From assembly GCF_042651465.1 (NCBI RefSeq), contig NZ_JBHSCZ010000002.1, positions 868,001 through 932,000 on the forward strand: a stretch of DNA of 64,000 nt, written 5' to 3'. The stretch is from Ferruginibacter yonginensis. Lineage in GTDB: Bacteria; Bacteroidota; Bacteroidia; Chitinophagales; Chitinophagaceae. Positions 8,018 to 15,358 of this stretch are shown here, piece by piece. Every line of letters begins with the position of its first letter. Position 1 is the first letter of the stretch. The notes beneath the pieces are model-generated. The model worked only from the letters and a program-made list of their open reading frames with translations. It did no database searches and was not told where the DNA came from. The translations under genes and the position numbers were made by a program.

Positions 8018-9714
8018 TGAACAATGCACCAATTTATATTTTAGGAACCGGGTTGAGTCATGATGGCTCAACCTGTTTGCTTAAAGATGGTAAGCTTGTA
8101 GTAGCCATTGAAAAAGAAAGGTTAACTAGAATAAAACATGACGGCGGTAATGATTATGATACCGTACAATATTGTTTGGATGCTGCAGGCATTACATTAA
8201 ATGAGGTGAGCCTAGTGGTACAATGTGCCAATTTTGAGAAACACGAAATATTACCAAATAAATTTAAGGGAAAGCGTTTATTTACCAATGCACAACAGCC
8301 ACCAATTTTTACCATATCACATCACTTGGCACATGCTTATAGTGCATTAGGAACATCACCTTTTGAAACCTGTGCTGTAATGATTATTGACGGGTGTGGC
8401 AGCTTTTACCATCAAAGCGATGATTTGGTTGGTGCTTTTATTCCTGCAACAGTGCAGCAACAACCAGGTTTGTATGGCGAAAAAGATAGTTTTTATTATT
8501 ACGATGGTGTAACGTTGCAACCAATTTTTAAAGATTTTTCAATCATTGATTTTAAACAACAACCCCATCAAGTTTATTTGCCAACATCAAACCATTCTAT
8601 AGGCGGTTTGTATGCTATGGCTAGTAACTATTGTTTTGGTGATTTTGATGATGTTGGAAAATTAATGGGTTTGGCACCTTACGGCAGAAAAAATATTTAT
8701 ACTGATGATTTATTTATTTTAAAAGATGATACTGTTTGGGTAAATGAAACAGTGATGCATCAGTATTTTACCCAACCGATGGATCCTATTGATAGGCCCT
8801 TTAATGATTATTTTCAGTATTATGCTGATATTGCTTATTGGGTTCAAACACAAGCTACCAAAGCAATTTTATATGTATTTCAACATAGGTTACCACTAGT
8901 AAATACTCCCAATATTTGTTATGCAGGTGGCGTAGCCCTCAATGCTGTTGCTAATGCACAGCTACTCAAAAATTTCCCTGATAAAAATTTTTATATAGAA
9001 CCAGCCGCAGGTGATAATGGGTTGGCTATTGGTTGTGCTTATTATGGTTGGTTATCAGTATTAGGCAAGCCTAAAGTATTGCATAATGGATCAACATTTT
9101 TAGGTAAAACTTATTTCAATAATGAAATTGAGCAGGCTTTGAAACTATTGCCAACATCTTATAAAATAAAAAAAGTAGATGATGTGGCTACTGCAACAAT
9201 ACCTTATTTACTCAATGGTAAAACTATAGCTTGGTTTCAAGGTGGTGCTGAGTTTGGCCCAAGAGCCTTGGGTAAACGAAGCATTATTGCTGACCCTCGT
9301 ATTAAAGATATTCAGCAATACATAAACGGAACAATTAAATGTAGAGAAGATTTTAGACCCTTTGCCCCATCAGTGTTATATGACTATAAAGATGTATATT
9401 TTGAAGATGGCTTTGAAAGCCCATACATGATTTTAGTAGATAAAATTAAACCATCATTTGCAGCATTAATGCCTGGTATTGTACATGTTGATGGTAGTTG
9501 TAGGGTACAAACGGTAACTAGTGATAATGAGCCATATTATAGTCTATTAAAACATTGGTACACAGCAACAGGTATTGCAGTTTTATTAAATACTTCACTC
9601 AACAAAAAAGGAATGCCAATAGTTGAAACACCACATGATATTATTCATTTTTTTATGAATAGTGCAATAGAGGTACTAGTATTACATCAATATATAATTA
9701 CTAAGCATGATTAA
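8017..9714 (+). CDS. NodU/CmcH-family carbamoyltransferase
   Basis: 565 residues from the ATG at 8017, which shares an A with the upstream stop. An upstream in-frame start at 7996 lies inside the previous gene and is rejected. The N-terminal Kae1-like domain shows YILGTGLSHDGSTCLL, the metal-binding HHLAHAYSA (His102, 103 and 106) and MIIDGCGS. The C-terminal domain has GAEFGPRALGKRSI (~residue 411 on), FRPFAPSVL and LLNTSLNKKG. All are hallmarks of O-carbamoyltransferases that use carbamoyl phosphate and ATP through carbamoyl-adenylate (NodU, TobZ). Family members decorate Nod factors, antibiotics and polysaccharides. The acceptor here is unknown. It sits between a Tat-exported protein and an Asp/Asn hydroxylase gene, with overlaps on both sides. 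Confidence 0.85.
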   Translation: MNNAPIYILGTGLSHDGSTCLLKDGKLVVAIEKERLTRIKHDGGNDYDTVQYCLDAAGITLNEVSLVVQCANFEKHEILPNKFKGKRLFTNAQQPPIFTISHHLAHAYSALGTSPFETCAVMIIDGCGSFYHQSDDLVGAFIPATVQQQPGLYGEKDSFYYYDGVTLQPIFKDFSIIDFKQQPHQVYLPTSNHSIGGLYAMASNYCFGDFDDVGKLMGLAPYGRKNIYTDDLFILKDDTVWVNETVMHQYFTQPMDPIDRPFNDYFQYYADIAYWVQTQATKAILYVFQHRLPLVNTPNICYAGGVALNAVANAQLLKNFPDKNFYIEPAAGDNGLAIGCAYYGWLSVLGKPKVLHNGSTFLGKTYFNNEIEQALKLLPTSYKIKKVDDVATATIPYLLNGKTIAWFQGGAEFGPRALGKRSIIADPRIKDIQQYINGTIKCREDFRPFAPSVLYDYKDVYFEDGFESPYMILVDKIKPSFAALMPGIVHVDGSCRVQTVTSDNEPYYSLLKHWYTATGIAVLLNTSLNKKGMPIVETPHDIIHFFMNSAIEVLVLHQYIITKHD

Positions 9715-10432
9715 GTATTGTCAAATAAATAAGTTTTTTGATGTAACACCTGTATTGCATGAGTTGCAACAATTTGATGATGCCTTTTGGAAACTCCATT
9801 TTCAAGTAAAACATTACTCAGGTAATTGGAGTGCGTTACCTTTACGAAGTATTGGAGGCGACGTTAACAATACTTTTATTGCACCAAACGAAGCGCCTGT
9901 ATATGCTGATACAATCTTTTTACAGCAATGCCCAAGCATTCAAAAAGTATTATCATTTTTTGAGTGTGAATTGTTAGCAGTTCGTTTGCTCAAACTAGCT
10001 GCAGGAACCATTATACATGAACACAAAGATGCAGATTTGTGTGTAGAAGATGGTTTGGTACGTTTTCATATTCCTATACAAACCAATAATAAAGTGAGTT
10101 TTAATTTAGATGGTACATTATTAAAACTTGATGTTGGCTCTTGTTGGTATATGAATTTTACATTGCCACATGCTTTAAAAAATGAGGGTAATGATGATAG
10201 AATTCATTTGGTTATAGATGCCTTTGCCAACGAATGGGTACAACAACTTTTTACTACACCTCAATATTTACAAATAAAAGAATCAGCTACTCCAGAAAAA
10301 TTTGATGTTGCAGCACAATTAGAAATTATTAAAAATTTACGACTACAGCAAACCCCAATAGGTCATCAATTAGCAGATGACATGGAAAAAGCCCTTCAAC
10401 AAAAATTAAACATCGGCCCACATTCTAAATAA
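9707..10432 (+). CDS. aspartyl/asparaginyl beta-hydroxylase family protein
   Basis: 241 residues. It shows the Asp/Asn hydroxylase cupin core: LLKLAAGTIIHEHKDADLC with the H-x-D iron ligands, VRFHIPIQTN, a conserved SCWYMNFTLPHALKNEG with the distal His, and RIHLVIDA with the Arg expected to bind 2-oxoglutarate. Iron- and 2-oxoglutarate-dependent hydroxylation of an Asp/Asn or related amino acid is therefore predicted. Its start overlaps the end of the carbamoyltransferase by 8 bp, so the two are translationally coupled. About 60 C-terminal residues beyond the core are predicted helical and of unknown use. Its 3' end overlaps the opposing dioxygenase gene by 27 bp. The substrate is not identifiable. 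Confidence 0.75.
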   Translation: MIKYCQINKFFDVTPVLHELQQFDDAFWKLHFQVKHYSGNWSALPLRSIGGDVNNTFIAPNEAPVYADTIFLQQCPSIQKVLSFFECELLAVRLLKLAAGTIIHEHKDADLCVEDGLVRFHIPIQTNNKVSFNLDGTLLKLDVGSCWYMNFTLPHALKNEGNDDRIHLVIDAFANEWVQQLFTTPQYLQIKESATPEKFDVAAQLEIIKNLRLQQTPIGHQLADDMEKALQQKLNIGPHSK

Positions 10433-11083
10433 ATTGCTATGTGTTTGTAACAGTAAATTAGTGGCAGGTGCATGTGGCGCTTGCTCATGTAAAGCCCCAT
10501 GTACTTGGTTTAGTTGAAAAAGTATTTGTCTTTGTGCCGAATCTTTTACATTGCTTTGTATCCAGCTCACTGCTGCTAAACGTTCACCAGCGGTTATAGG
10601 TTCAACACAATGTAAAAATTGGCAAGGGTATAGCACCGCATCGCCTTTCGCAGGTTTAAGTGTAACAACATTTTGATCGTTTTGTATCATTAAGCTTCCG
10701 CCTTGGTAGCTGTTTGGGTCAGACAAAAAGATGGTCATGGCTAAATCAGTACGTATTGCAGGTGAACCCATTATTGGGCTATCAACATGCCAACCATACG
10801 ATTGGTTATTTTGGTATTTACTTACTACAAAAGGATAAATTTGTTTGGGTAATGCAGCAATATTAAACAGCGGACTTTGTTGTAAAGCAGTATTGATGAT
10901 GCTTTGAATTTGTTGTAATGCAGTATCATTTGGTGTTATTTGTAAATTATTTTTTACCTCTTTTGCAGCACTACTTGCAGTTGTTTTACCATCAACAAAA
11001 TGTGCTGTAGCAATAAGATCATCAATTTGAATTAATTCATTTGCCGTCAAAAGTTGAGGAATGTGAATAATTTGAGCACTCAT
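10406..11083 (-). CDS. PKHD-type (PiuC/YbiX-like) Fe(II)/2-oxoglutarate dioxygenase
   Basis: 225 residues, the usual length of the YbiX/PiuC family. The double-stranded beta-helix shows YGWHVDSPIMG (H-x-D), FLSDPNSYQGGSLMIQ, a strand with GDAVLYPCQFLHCVEPI (distal His) and GERLAAVSWIQS (2-oxoglutarate Arg), so the active site is complete. Family members are often linked to iron uptake, but no TonB-dependent receptor is adjacent. It is convergent with the Asp/Asn hydroxylase gene and lies 12 bp after the HEAGH gene on the same strand. Having two unrelated 2-oxoglutarate dioxygenases back to back beside a carbamoyltransferase is noteworthy. Confidence 0.8.
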   Translation of the reverse strand: MSAQIIHIPQLLTANELIQIDDLIATAHFVDGKTTASSAAKEVKNNLQITPNDTALQQIQSIINTALQQSPLFNIAALPKQIYPFVVSKYQNNQSYGWHVDSPIMGSPAIRTDLAMTIFLSDPNSYQGGSLMIQNDQNVVTLKPAKGDAVLYPCQFLHCVEPITAGERLAAVSWIQSNVKDSAQRQILFQLNQVHGALHEQAPHAPATNLLLQTHSNLFRMWADV

Positions 11084-11095
11084 GCTTGTATAATT

Positions 11096-11605
11096 TTAAG
11101 GGTGAAGCCAATGTATCATTTTAGGGTAAATTGGTAAATCGTTGTTATCATCATTTCTTTTTTCAATTGCCATGCCTTTCCATTGCAACATGGGCACACC
11201 AATATACCTGCCTTGGTTAAAGTTATCGGCTAAATACGATCCGCCACCTTTATATCCATTATCATGAAAAACAATGTAAGGGTCAATATCTAAAGCTGTT
11301 GCGGCAGCATAACTCCAAGCAATGGTCATCATTTCCTCAGCCTCTCGGTTGGGTCGTAAGGCAATATCAGCTTCGTTTAAATGAATCCTTTCATTATAAG
11401 GTACAATGGCAATATGGCCGGCTTCATGTAAAATATCACCAATATATTTTAATTGAGTTACATCAATTATTAAGCTGCCATTTTTAATTTGTAAGCCTGG
11501 TAAAAAAGAAGGTTCTTGAATTGCCGCTTCAGTGATGTTGATACCAATTTCAGTTAAAAAAGTATTAATTTTTTTCAGTAAAAGATGATCGTCTTGCGAA
11601 AGCAT
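11096..11605 (-). CDS. hypothetical protein with HEAGH zinc-site motif
   Basis: 169 residues, not recognised as a named family. It has a HExxH-type motif in GDILHEAGHIAIVP, followed about 30 residues later by REAEEMMTIAWSYAAA. A Glu there could be a third ligand, the arrangement of small gluzincin-like metallopeptidases. The C-terminal part contains GGGSYLADNFNQGRYIGVPML and an aromatic end. No signal peptide is present, so it is probably cytoplasmic. The gene lies 12 bp upstream of the dioxygenase in the same direction and is likely co-transcribed with it. Protease activity is possible but unproven. Confidence 0.5.
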   Translation of the reverse strand: MLSQDDHLLLKKINTFLTEIGINITEAAIQEPSFLPGLQIKNGSLIIDVTQLKYIGDILHEAGHIAIVPYNERIHLNEADIALRPNREAEEMMTIAWSYAAATALDIDPYIVFHDNGYKGGGSYLADNFNQGRYIGVPMLQWKGMAIEKRNDDNNDLPIYPKMIHWLHP

Positions 11606-11643
11606 GTATCTAATTTAAAATAAAATTAGATATTATAATTTAA

Positions 11644-12603
11644 TTAAAACTGTTTCTTTATCTGCACAAAACTATAAGCACAAAATGATAAAATAAATGG
11701 TGTTAGCAACCACCAATAGCCACTTATAAAAAACGCAATTATTATAGTTATAAGTAACACATATATAGGATACGTTAAAAAAAGTAGCCCTACCATAACG
11801 GAATCATAATGATCAATTTTGCCAAATTTTTTAAAAGCAAATTTTTGTATAGGTATATATAATGGTGCATGTAAAATATACCCAAGTGTTGCAGGTATTA
11901 CCAGTAATGTTTTTTTTATTGACGATATTTCTACCCTAAAATATTGTTGTACTATTTTTTTATTTACTGGCTTACTTTCAAAAACTAGCTGTTGTAATTG
12001 TTGTTGTAATTGTTGGTTAAAAGTTTGAATTTGGGTGCCTACTGCATTGTTGTGCTCAATTTGTTGATGTGTAATGGGGCTTCCAATATTTAGTTCAACG
12101 TTTTTTCCAAATGATGTGAATGATGAATAATTAATACCAATTGGTATAACCTGCAACGGTATATTTTGTTGCCATGCACTTAATGCAAGTCTTGCTGTGC
12201 CTTTTTTTAAAGGACGTAAATGCCATTCGTTAATACAACGACCCTCACTAAAAATTAATACAATGTGGTTTTGCTTAAATACTTCTATGCACTCATCAAA
12301 TGTTTTATAATTTTCGTCGAGGTTATGTGCGCCTTCACTCAAACGATATACAGGAAACATTTTTAATGATCTTAAAATATGATTGATCAACTTCCCTTTA
12401 AATGCATCGCCTCTTGCTAAAGAATAAATAGGTTGTTTAAAAATGCTGCACAACATAATAGCATCTAAAAATGAATTGGGGTGGTTGGCAGCAAGTAATA
12501 CAGGGCCCTTAATTTTTACAATAGCTGGTTGGTTAATTTTAATATGTCTGCACCAAATGGTAAAGGCTAATCGTGCAGGAAAATGAAGTAATTTGTACAG
12601 CAA
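11644..12603 (-). CDS. PlsC-like 1-acylglycerol-3-phosphate acyltransferase family protein
   Basis: 319 residues. The acyltransferase motifs are present: NHPNSFLDA (variant of NHxxxxD), the block around SLARGDAFKG, FSEGRCINEWHLRPLKKGTARLA (variant of FPEGTRS) and the V-I-P-I-G-I segment. The C-terminal ~100 residues hold two or three hydrophobic segments (HAPLYIPIQKF, LLFLTYPIYVLLITIIIAFF), so it is membrane-bound. It probably acylates a lysophospholipid or related acceptor. Such proteins with an extra membrane tail are frequent in Bacteroidota. The gene starts 11 bp after the yqgE-like gene ends, in one transcription unit. Confidence 0.75.
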   Translation of the reverse strand: MLYKLLHFPARLAFTIWCRHIKINQPAIVKIKGPVLLAANHPNSFLDAIMLCSIFKQPIYSLARGDAFKGKLINHILRSLKMFPVYRLSEGAHNLDENYKTFDECIEVFKQNHIVLIFSEGRCINEWHLRPLKKGTARLALSAWQQNIPLQVIPIGINYSSFTSFGKNVELNIGSPITHQQIEHNNAVGTQIQTFNQQLQQQLQQLVFESKPVNKKIVQQYFRVEISSIKKTLLVIPATLGYILHAPLYIPIQKFAFKKFGKIDHYDSVMVGLLFLTYPIYVLLITIIIAFFISGYWWLLTPFILSFCAYSFVQIKKQF

Positions 12604-12614
12604 TGCGTTAACGT

Positions 12615-13169
12615 TTAATTTAATTGTGGGTCTGTTGGTAAATGTACCATCATCGCATATTTACCACCCATACTTTGCAAACTTGAAGCCCAAACCTGTG
12701 GTGCTGGAGTATTAAAAATGAGGGCCGTTGTAGCTGCTGTGGTAAACCAAGCACCTTCTGCTATTTCATCTTGTAGTTGTTGAGCATCCCAACCACTATA
12801 CCCCAAAAAGAATTTAATTTTTTCTGAAGTAATAGTGCCATTAAAAATTAGTGATTTTAAAATTTCAAAATCGCCGCCCCAATAAATACCATCTGCTACT
12901 TTTACAGCATCTGGTATTAAATCAGGATACTGGTGAATAAAATGTAATTTTTGGTGCTCAACGGGCCCACCTAAAAACAACGGTAATGGCCAACCATTCA
13001 TGTCATCAATCACTTCATCTACCGTAACATCTATAAATTTATTGATGGTAAAACCAAAAGTGCCATCAACATCATCATGCCTGCAAATGAGTACTACACT
13101 CCGTTCAAAGCTTGGATCTTTTAAAAATGGTTCAGCAATCAATAATTGGCCTGTGTATATTGTTGACAT
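12615..13169 (-). CDS. YqgE/AlgH family protein (UPF0301)
   Basis: 184 residues, the family's normal size. Diagnostic segments are GQLLIAEPFLKDPSFERSVVLIC at the N-terminus (motif P..F.RSVV), GTFGFTINKF, PLFLGGPVE and FFLGYSGWDAQQLQDEIAEGAWF. The family has a known fold but no settled biochemical role; AlgH affects alginate regulation in Pseudomonas. No signal peptide. It is the promoter-proximal gene of the minus-strand series running down to 10406 and is divergent from the histidine kinase gene. Confidence 0.85.
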   Translation of the reverse strand: MSTIYTGQLLIAEPFLKDPSFERSVVLICRHDDVDGTFGFTINKFIDVTVDEVIDDMNGWPLPLFLGGPVEHQKLHFIHQYPDLIPDAVKVADGIYWGGDFEILKSLIFNGTITSEKIKFFLGYSGWDAQQLQDEIAEGAWFTTAATTALIFNTPAPQVWASSLQSMGGKYAMMVHLPTDPQLN

Positions 13170-13301
13170 GATTACAAATTAATGAAATTATATGCAATTG
13201 AAAATTTAATAATTATGCCTCATTGAAGTTGTTTACGCTAGGTTTAGGAATTTTTCGCATTTTTTGTTTATTATTAACTATTTAAAAAACCGCATAAACA
13301 C

Positions 13302-13309
13302 TACATTTG
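13302..13309 (+). promoter_or_regulatory. putative -7 box of the histidine kinase gene
   Basis: TACATTTG fits TAnnTTTG exactly and lies 30 bp before the ATG at 13339. No clear TTTG is found at the expected distance upstream. The box lies inside the longer open frame starting at 13264, which supports the downstream start. Confidence 0.3.
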
Positions 13310-13338
13310 TAACATTATTTGTTAACGAAAAGGTTTCC

Positions 13339-14658
13339 ATGAAAAAAACTTTCCCCATCATTACCATACTTATTTCTATCAGCCTAGTTGGATTAATATT
13401 TTTTCAACTTTTGTGGCTTGATAGTGTAAGGGATTATAAGGAAAGAGTACTGGAAGATAATGTTATAAAAGCAGCAGGTTCAGCAGGAGTGAGGCTTATG
13501 GAAGAAAAGCCCGCCTTGTTATTTCCACGAAAATCAGACCTGCTTATTACCAACGAACGTTTACGGTTTGATTTTAGAAAGCATACTGTTGTACAGCGTT
13601 TTAGTAAAGATGAAATTGCTAAAATCATTAAAGATGAATTAGCAAAAAATAATATAAAAAATACTCCTTTTGAATTTGCGGTTACTGAGGGTACTTTAAC
13701 AGGCGACCAGGTAGAATCAGAAAACTTTTTTAAGCAATATGCCGATTCAGCTGGGAATCTTAATCATACCGTTATGTTGGAGCCATTTACAGGCTCAAAT
13801 ATGGAAAACTTAGTACCACAGGAGTTTTTAGTAGTGGTAGTACCACACCAAAAAGCTATTATTTTTAAGCAATTAATTTGGTTCATTATAGGTGCTTTAG
13901 TGTTTACAACCATTATCATTATTGCTTTTTATGTAACCTTGCGTACATTATTTAATCAGAAAAAATTGAGTGAAATAAAATCAGATTTCATCAATAACAT
14001 GACCCATGAGTTTAAAACACCACTAGCCACTATTTCATTGGCGGTTGATGCTTTAAAAAACGAAAAGGTTGTAGGCAATAAAGAAAAAACAGCCTACTTT
14101 ACTGGCATTATTAAAGAAGAAAACAAACGCATGAACAAGCAAGTAGAAACTATTTTACAAGCTGCGTTGTTAGATAAGCAAGAGATACAATTAAACCTCA
14201 AAAAATTAGCGGCTACTGATTTAATAACAAACGCCGTAAATAATATTTCGTTGCCCGTTAGCGAAAAAGGCGGTGAATTGATAATAAATTATGAGGCAAC
14301 AAAAGATGTGATTTTGGCTGATGATGTTCATTTTACCAACTTTGTCAATAACTTATTAGATAATGCCCTAAAATATTCAAAAGAAAACCCTGTTATAAAA
14401 TTAACCACACTTAACGTTAATAACCAACTTCGAATTAAAATTGAAGACAATGGCATTGGTATGAATAAAGAAACCTTGTCTCGAATTTTTGAAAAATTTT
14501 ATAGGGCACATACCGGTAATGTACACAATGTAAAGGGTTTTGGCTTAGGTTTAAGTTATGTAAAATCAATGGTTGAAGCACATAAGGGTACCATAAAAGC
14601 CGAGAGTATTATAGGAAAAGGCAGCACTTTCACCATCACTTTTCCTTTAGCTAAATAA
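13339..14658 (+). CDS. two-component sensor histidine kinase, orphan
   Basis: 439 residues from the ATG at 13339; the frame opens at 13264, but the added 25 residues precede the natural membrane anchor. MKKTFPIITILISISLVGLIFF is the first membrane helix. An extracytoplasmic sensor region of ~150 residues follows, then a second helix (LIWFIIGALVFTTIIIIAFYV). The kinase core holds the H-box MTHEFKTPLATIS, the N-box NNLLDNALKYS, DNGIGM, FEKFYR, GFGLGLSYV and GKGSTFTITFPL. It resembles the RprX-type kinases of Bacteroidota, but no response regulator gene is adjacent. It lies directly upstream of the division cluster in the same direction. The signal and partner are unknown. Confidence 0.85.
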   Translation: MKKTFPIITILISISLVGLIFFQLLWLDSVRDYKERVLEDNVIKAAGSAGVRLMEEKPALLFPRKSDLLITNERLRFDFRKHTVVQRFSKDEIAKIIKDELAKNNIKNTPFEFAVTEGTLTGDQVESENFFKQYADSAGNLNHTVMLEPFTGSNMENLVPQEFLVVVVPHQKAIIFKQLIWFIIGALVFTTIIIIAFYVTLRTLFNQKKLSEIKSDFINNMTHEFKTPLATISLAVDALKNEKVVGNKEKTAYFTGIIKEENKRMNKQVETILQAALLDKQEIQLNLKKLAATDLITNAVNNISLPVSEKGGELIINYEATKDVILADDVHFTNFVNNLLDNALKYSKENPVIKLTTLNVNNQLRIKIEDNGIGMNKETLSRIFEKFYRAHTGNVHNVKGFGLGLSYVKSMVEAHKGTIKAESIIGKGSTFTITFPLAK

Positions 14659-14671
14659 CTACATTTTTTAG

Positions 14672-14774
14672 CTATTCACAGTATATCCACAGTAATTCAC
14701 ATTAAACGCAAAGGTTTATCCCCAAAAATGGGGTTTAAAACCACTGCAGTACTGCATTTAGGTACTGTGGAAAA
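14672..14774. promoter_or_regulatory. cluster of five DnaA-box-like 9-mers
   Basis: Five 9-mers differ by exactly one base from TTATNCACA. They are CTATTCACA (14672-14680), ATATCCACA (14683-14691), TAATTCACA (14693-14701), TTATCCCCA (14716-14724), and TTTTCCACA on the minus strand (14766-14774). They fall within 103 bp just before the MraZ-type repeats. None is a perfect box, so DnaA binding is a hypothesis. Confidence 0.35.
14745..14756. repeat. 12-bp perfect palindrome
   Basis: TGCAGTACTGCA is its own reverse complement. Outer flanks CCAC (14741-14744) and GTGG (14767-14770) can extend pairing imperfectly. It could be a dimeric repressor site or a short cruciform. It lies 105 bp before the mraZ start. 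Confidence 0.4.
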
Positions 14775-14789
14775 ATATGTTTTTCCTAA

Positions 14790-14826
14790 AAAGTGTTCGT
14801 AAGTGGGAAAAAGTGTTATTTTGTGT
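14790..14826 (+). promoter_or_regulatory. MraZ operator: four 10-bp-phased repeats
   Basis: AAAGTGT (14790), TAAGTGG (14800), AAAGTGT (14810) and TTTGTGT (14820) recur at exactly 10-bp steps with 3-bp spacers. MraZ is known to bind its own promoter at short direct repeats with this phasing: TGGGN with 5-bp spacers in E. coli and AAAGTG[T/G] with 3-bp spacers in mycoplasmas. The array starts 71 bp upstream of mraZ. It overlaps a TATTTTG resembling a -7 box (14817-14823), so binding would block transcription. Confidence 0.7.
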
Positions 14827-14860
14827 AGATTAATAGCAATAAATAACATTTTTCAGTACA

Positions 14861-15322
14861 ATGATCAGCTTTTTAGGCGAATATGAATCTACCATCGATG
14901 CAAAGGGACGTTTCCTTTTGCCAGCAGCGTTTAAAAAACAGCTGCCGAATGGTGATGGGGCTCAGTTCGTTATAAATAGAGGATTTGAAAAATGTTTAAC
15001 CCTTTACCCGGTACAAAGCTGGGAACCCATATTTGCAAAAATAAGTACGTTAAATGATTTTGACCCCAACGTTAGGGCATTTCGTCGTTACTTCTTAAAC
15101 GGTGCTTCACCCATTGAAATGGATAGTGCTGGTAGGTTACTGCTTCCCAAAAATTTAGTAGGGTATGCTTCGCTTGCAAAAGATATTGTGCTGGTTTCTG
15201 CTTTAAACAAAATTGAGATCTGGGATAAAAAATTATATGATCAGTTCTTTGATTCGGTAACAGATGAGGCTTTTAGTAAAATAGCTAATGAAGTAATGAA
15301 TCCACCATCATCAAATGGTTAA
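14861..15322 (+). CDS. mraZ: division/cell-wall cluster transcriptional regulator MraZ
   Basis: 153 residues, the usual length. It has two AbrB-like SpoVT/MraZ half-domains: FLGEYESTIDAKGRFLLPAAFKKQL near the start (D-x-K-G-R motif) and MDSAGRLLLPKNLVGYA in the second half (D-x-x-G-R motif). MraZ binds the promoter repeats upstream of its own gene and represses the cluster. The four phased repeats at 14790-14826 are the likely target. First gene of the dcw cluster, followed after 36 bp by rsmH. Confidence 0.95.
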   Translation: MISFLGEYESTIDAKGRFLLPAAFKKQLPNGDGAQFVINRGFEKCLTLYPVQSWEPIFAKISTLNDFDPNVRAFRRYFLNGASPIEMDSAGRLLLPKNLVGYASLAKDIVLVSALNKIEIWDKKLYDQFFDSVTDEAFSKIANEVMNPPSSNG

Positions 15323-15358
15323 TAAATACGATTTAGCTGAACAATTAAAGTTGAAAAG

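Noticed and set aside
14672..14826. DnaA-like box cluster as the replication origin oriC
   Set aside because: No perfect boxes, no neighbouring dnaA/dnaN/gidA-type genes, and a regulatory role for the dcw cluster explains the position better.
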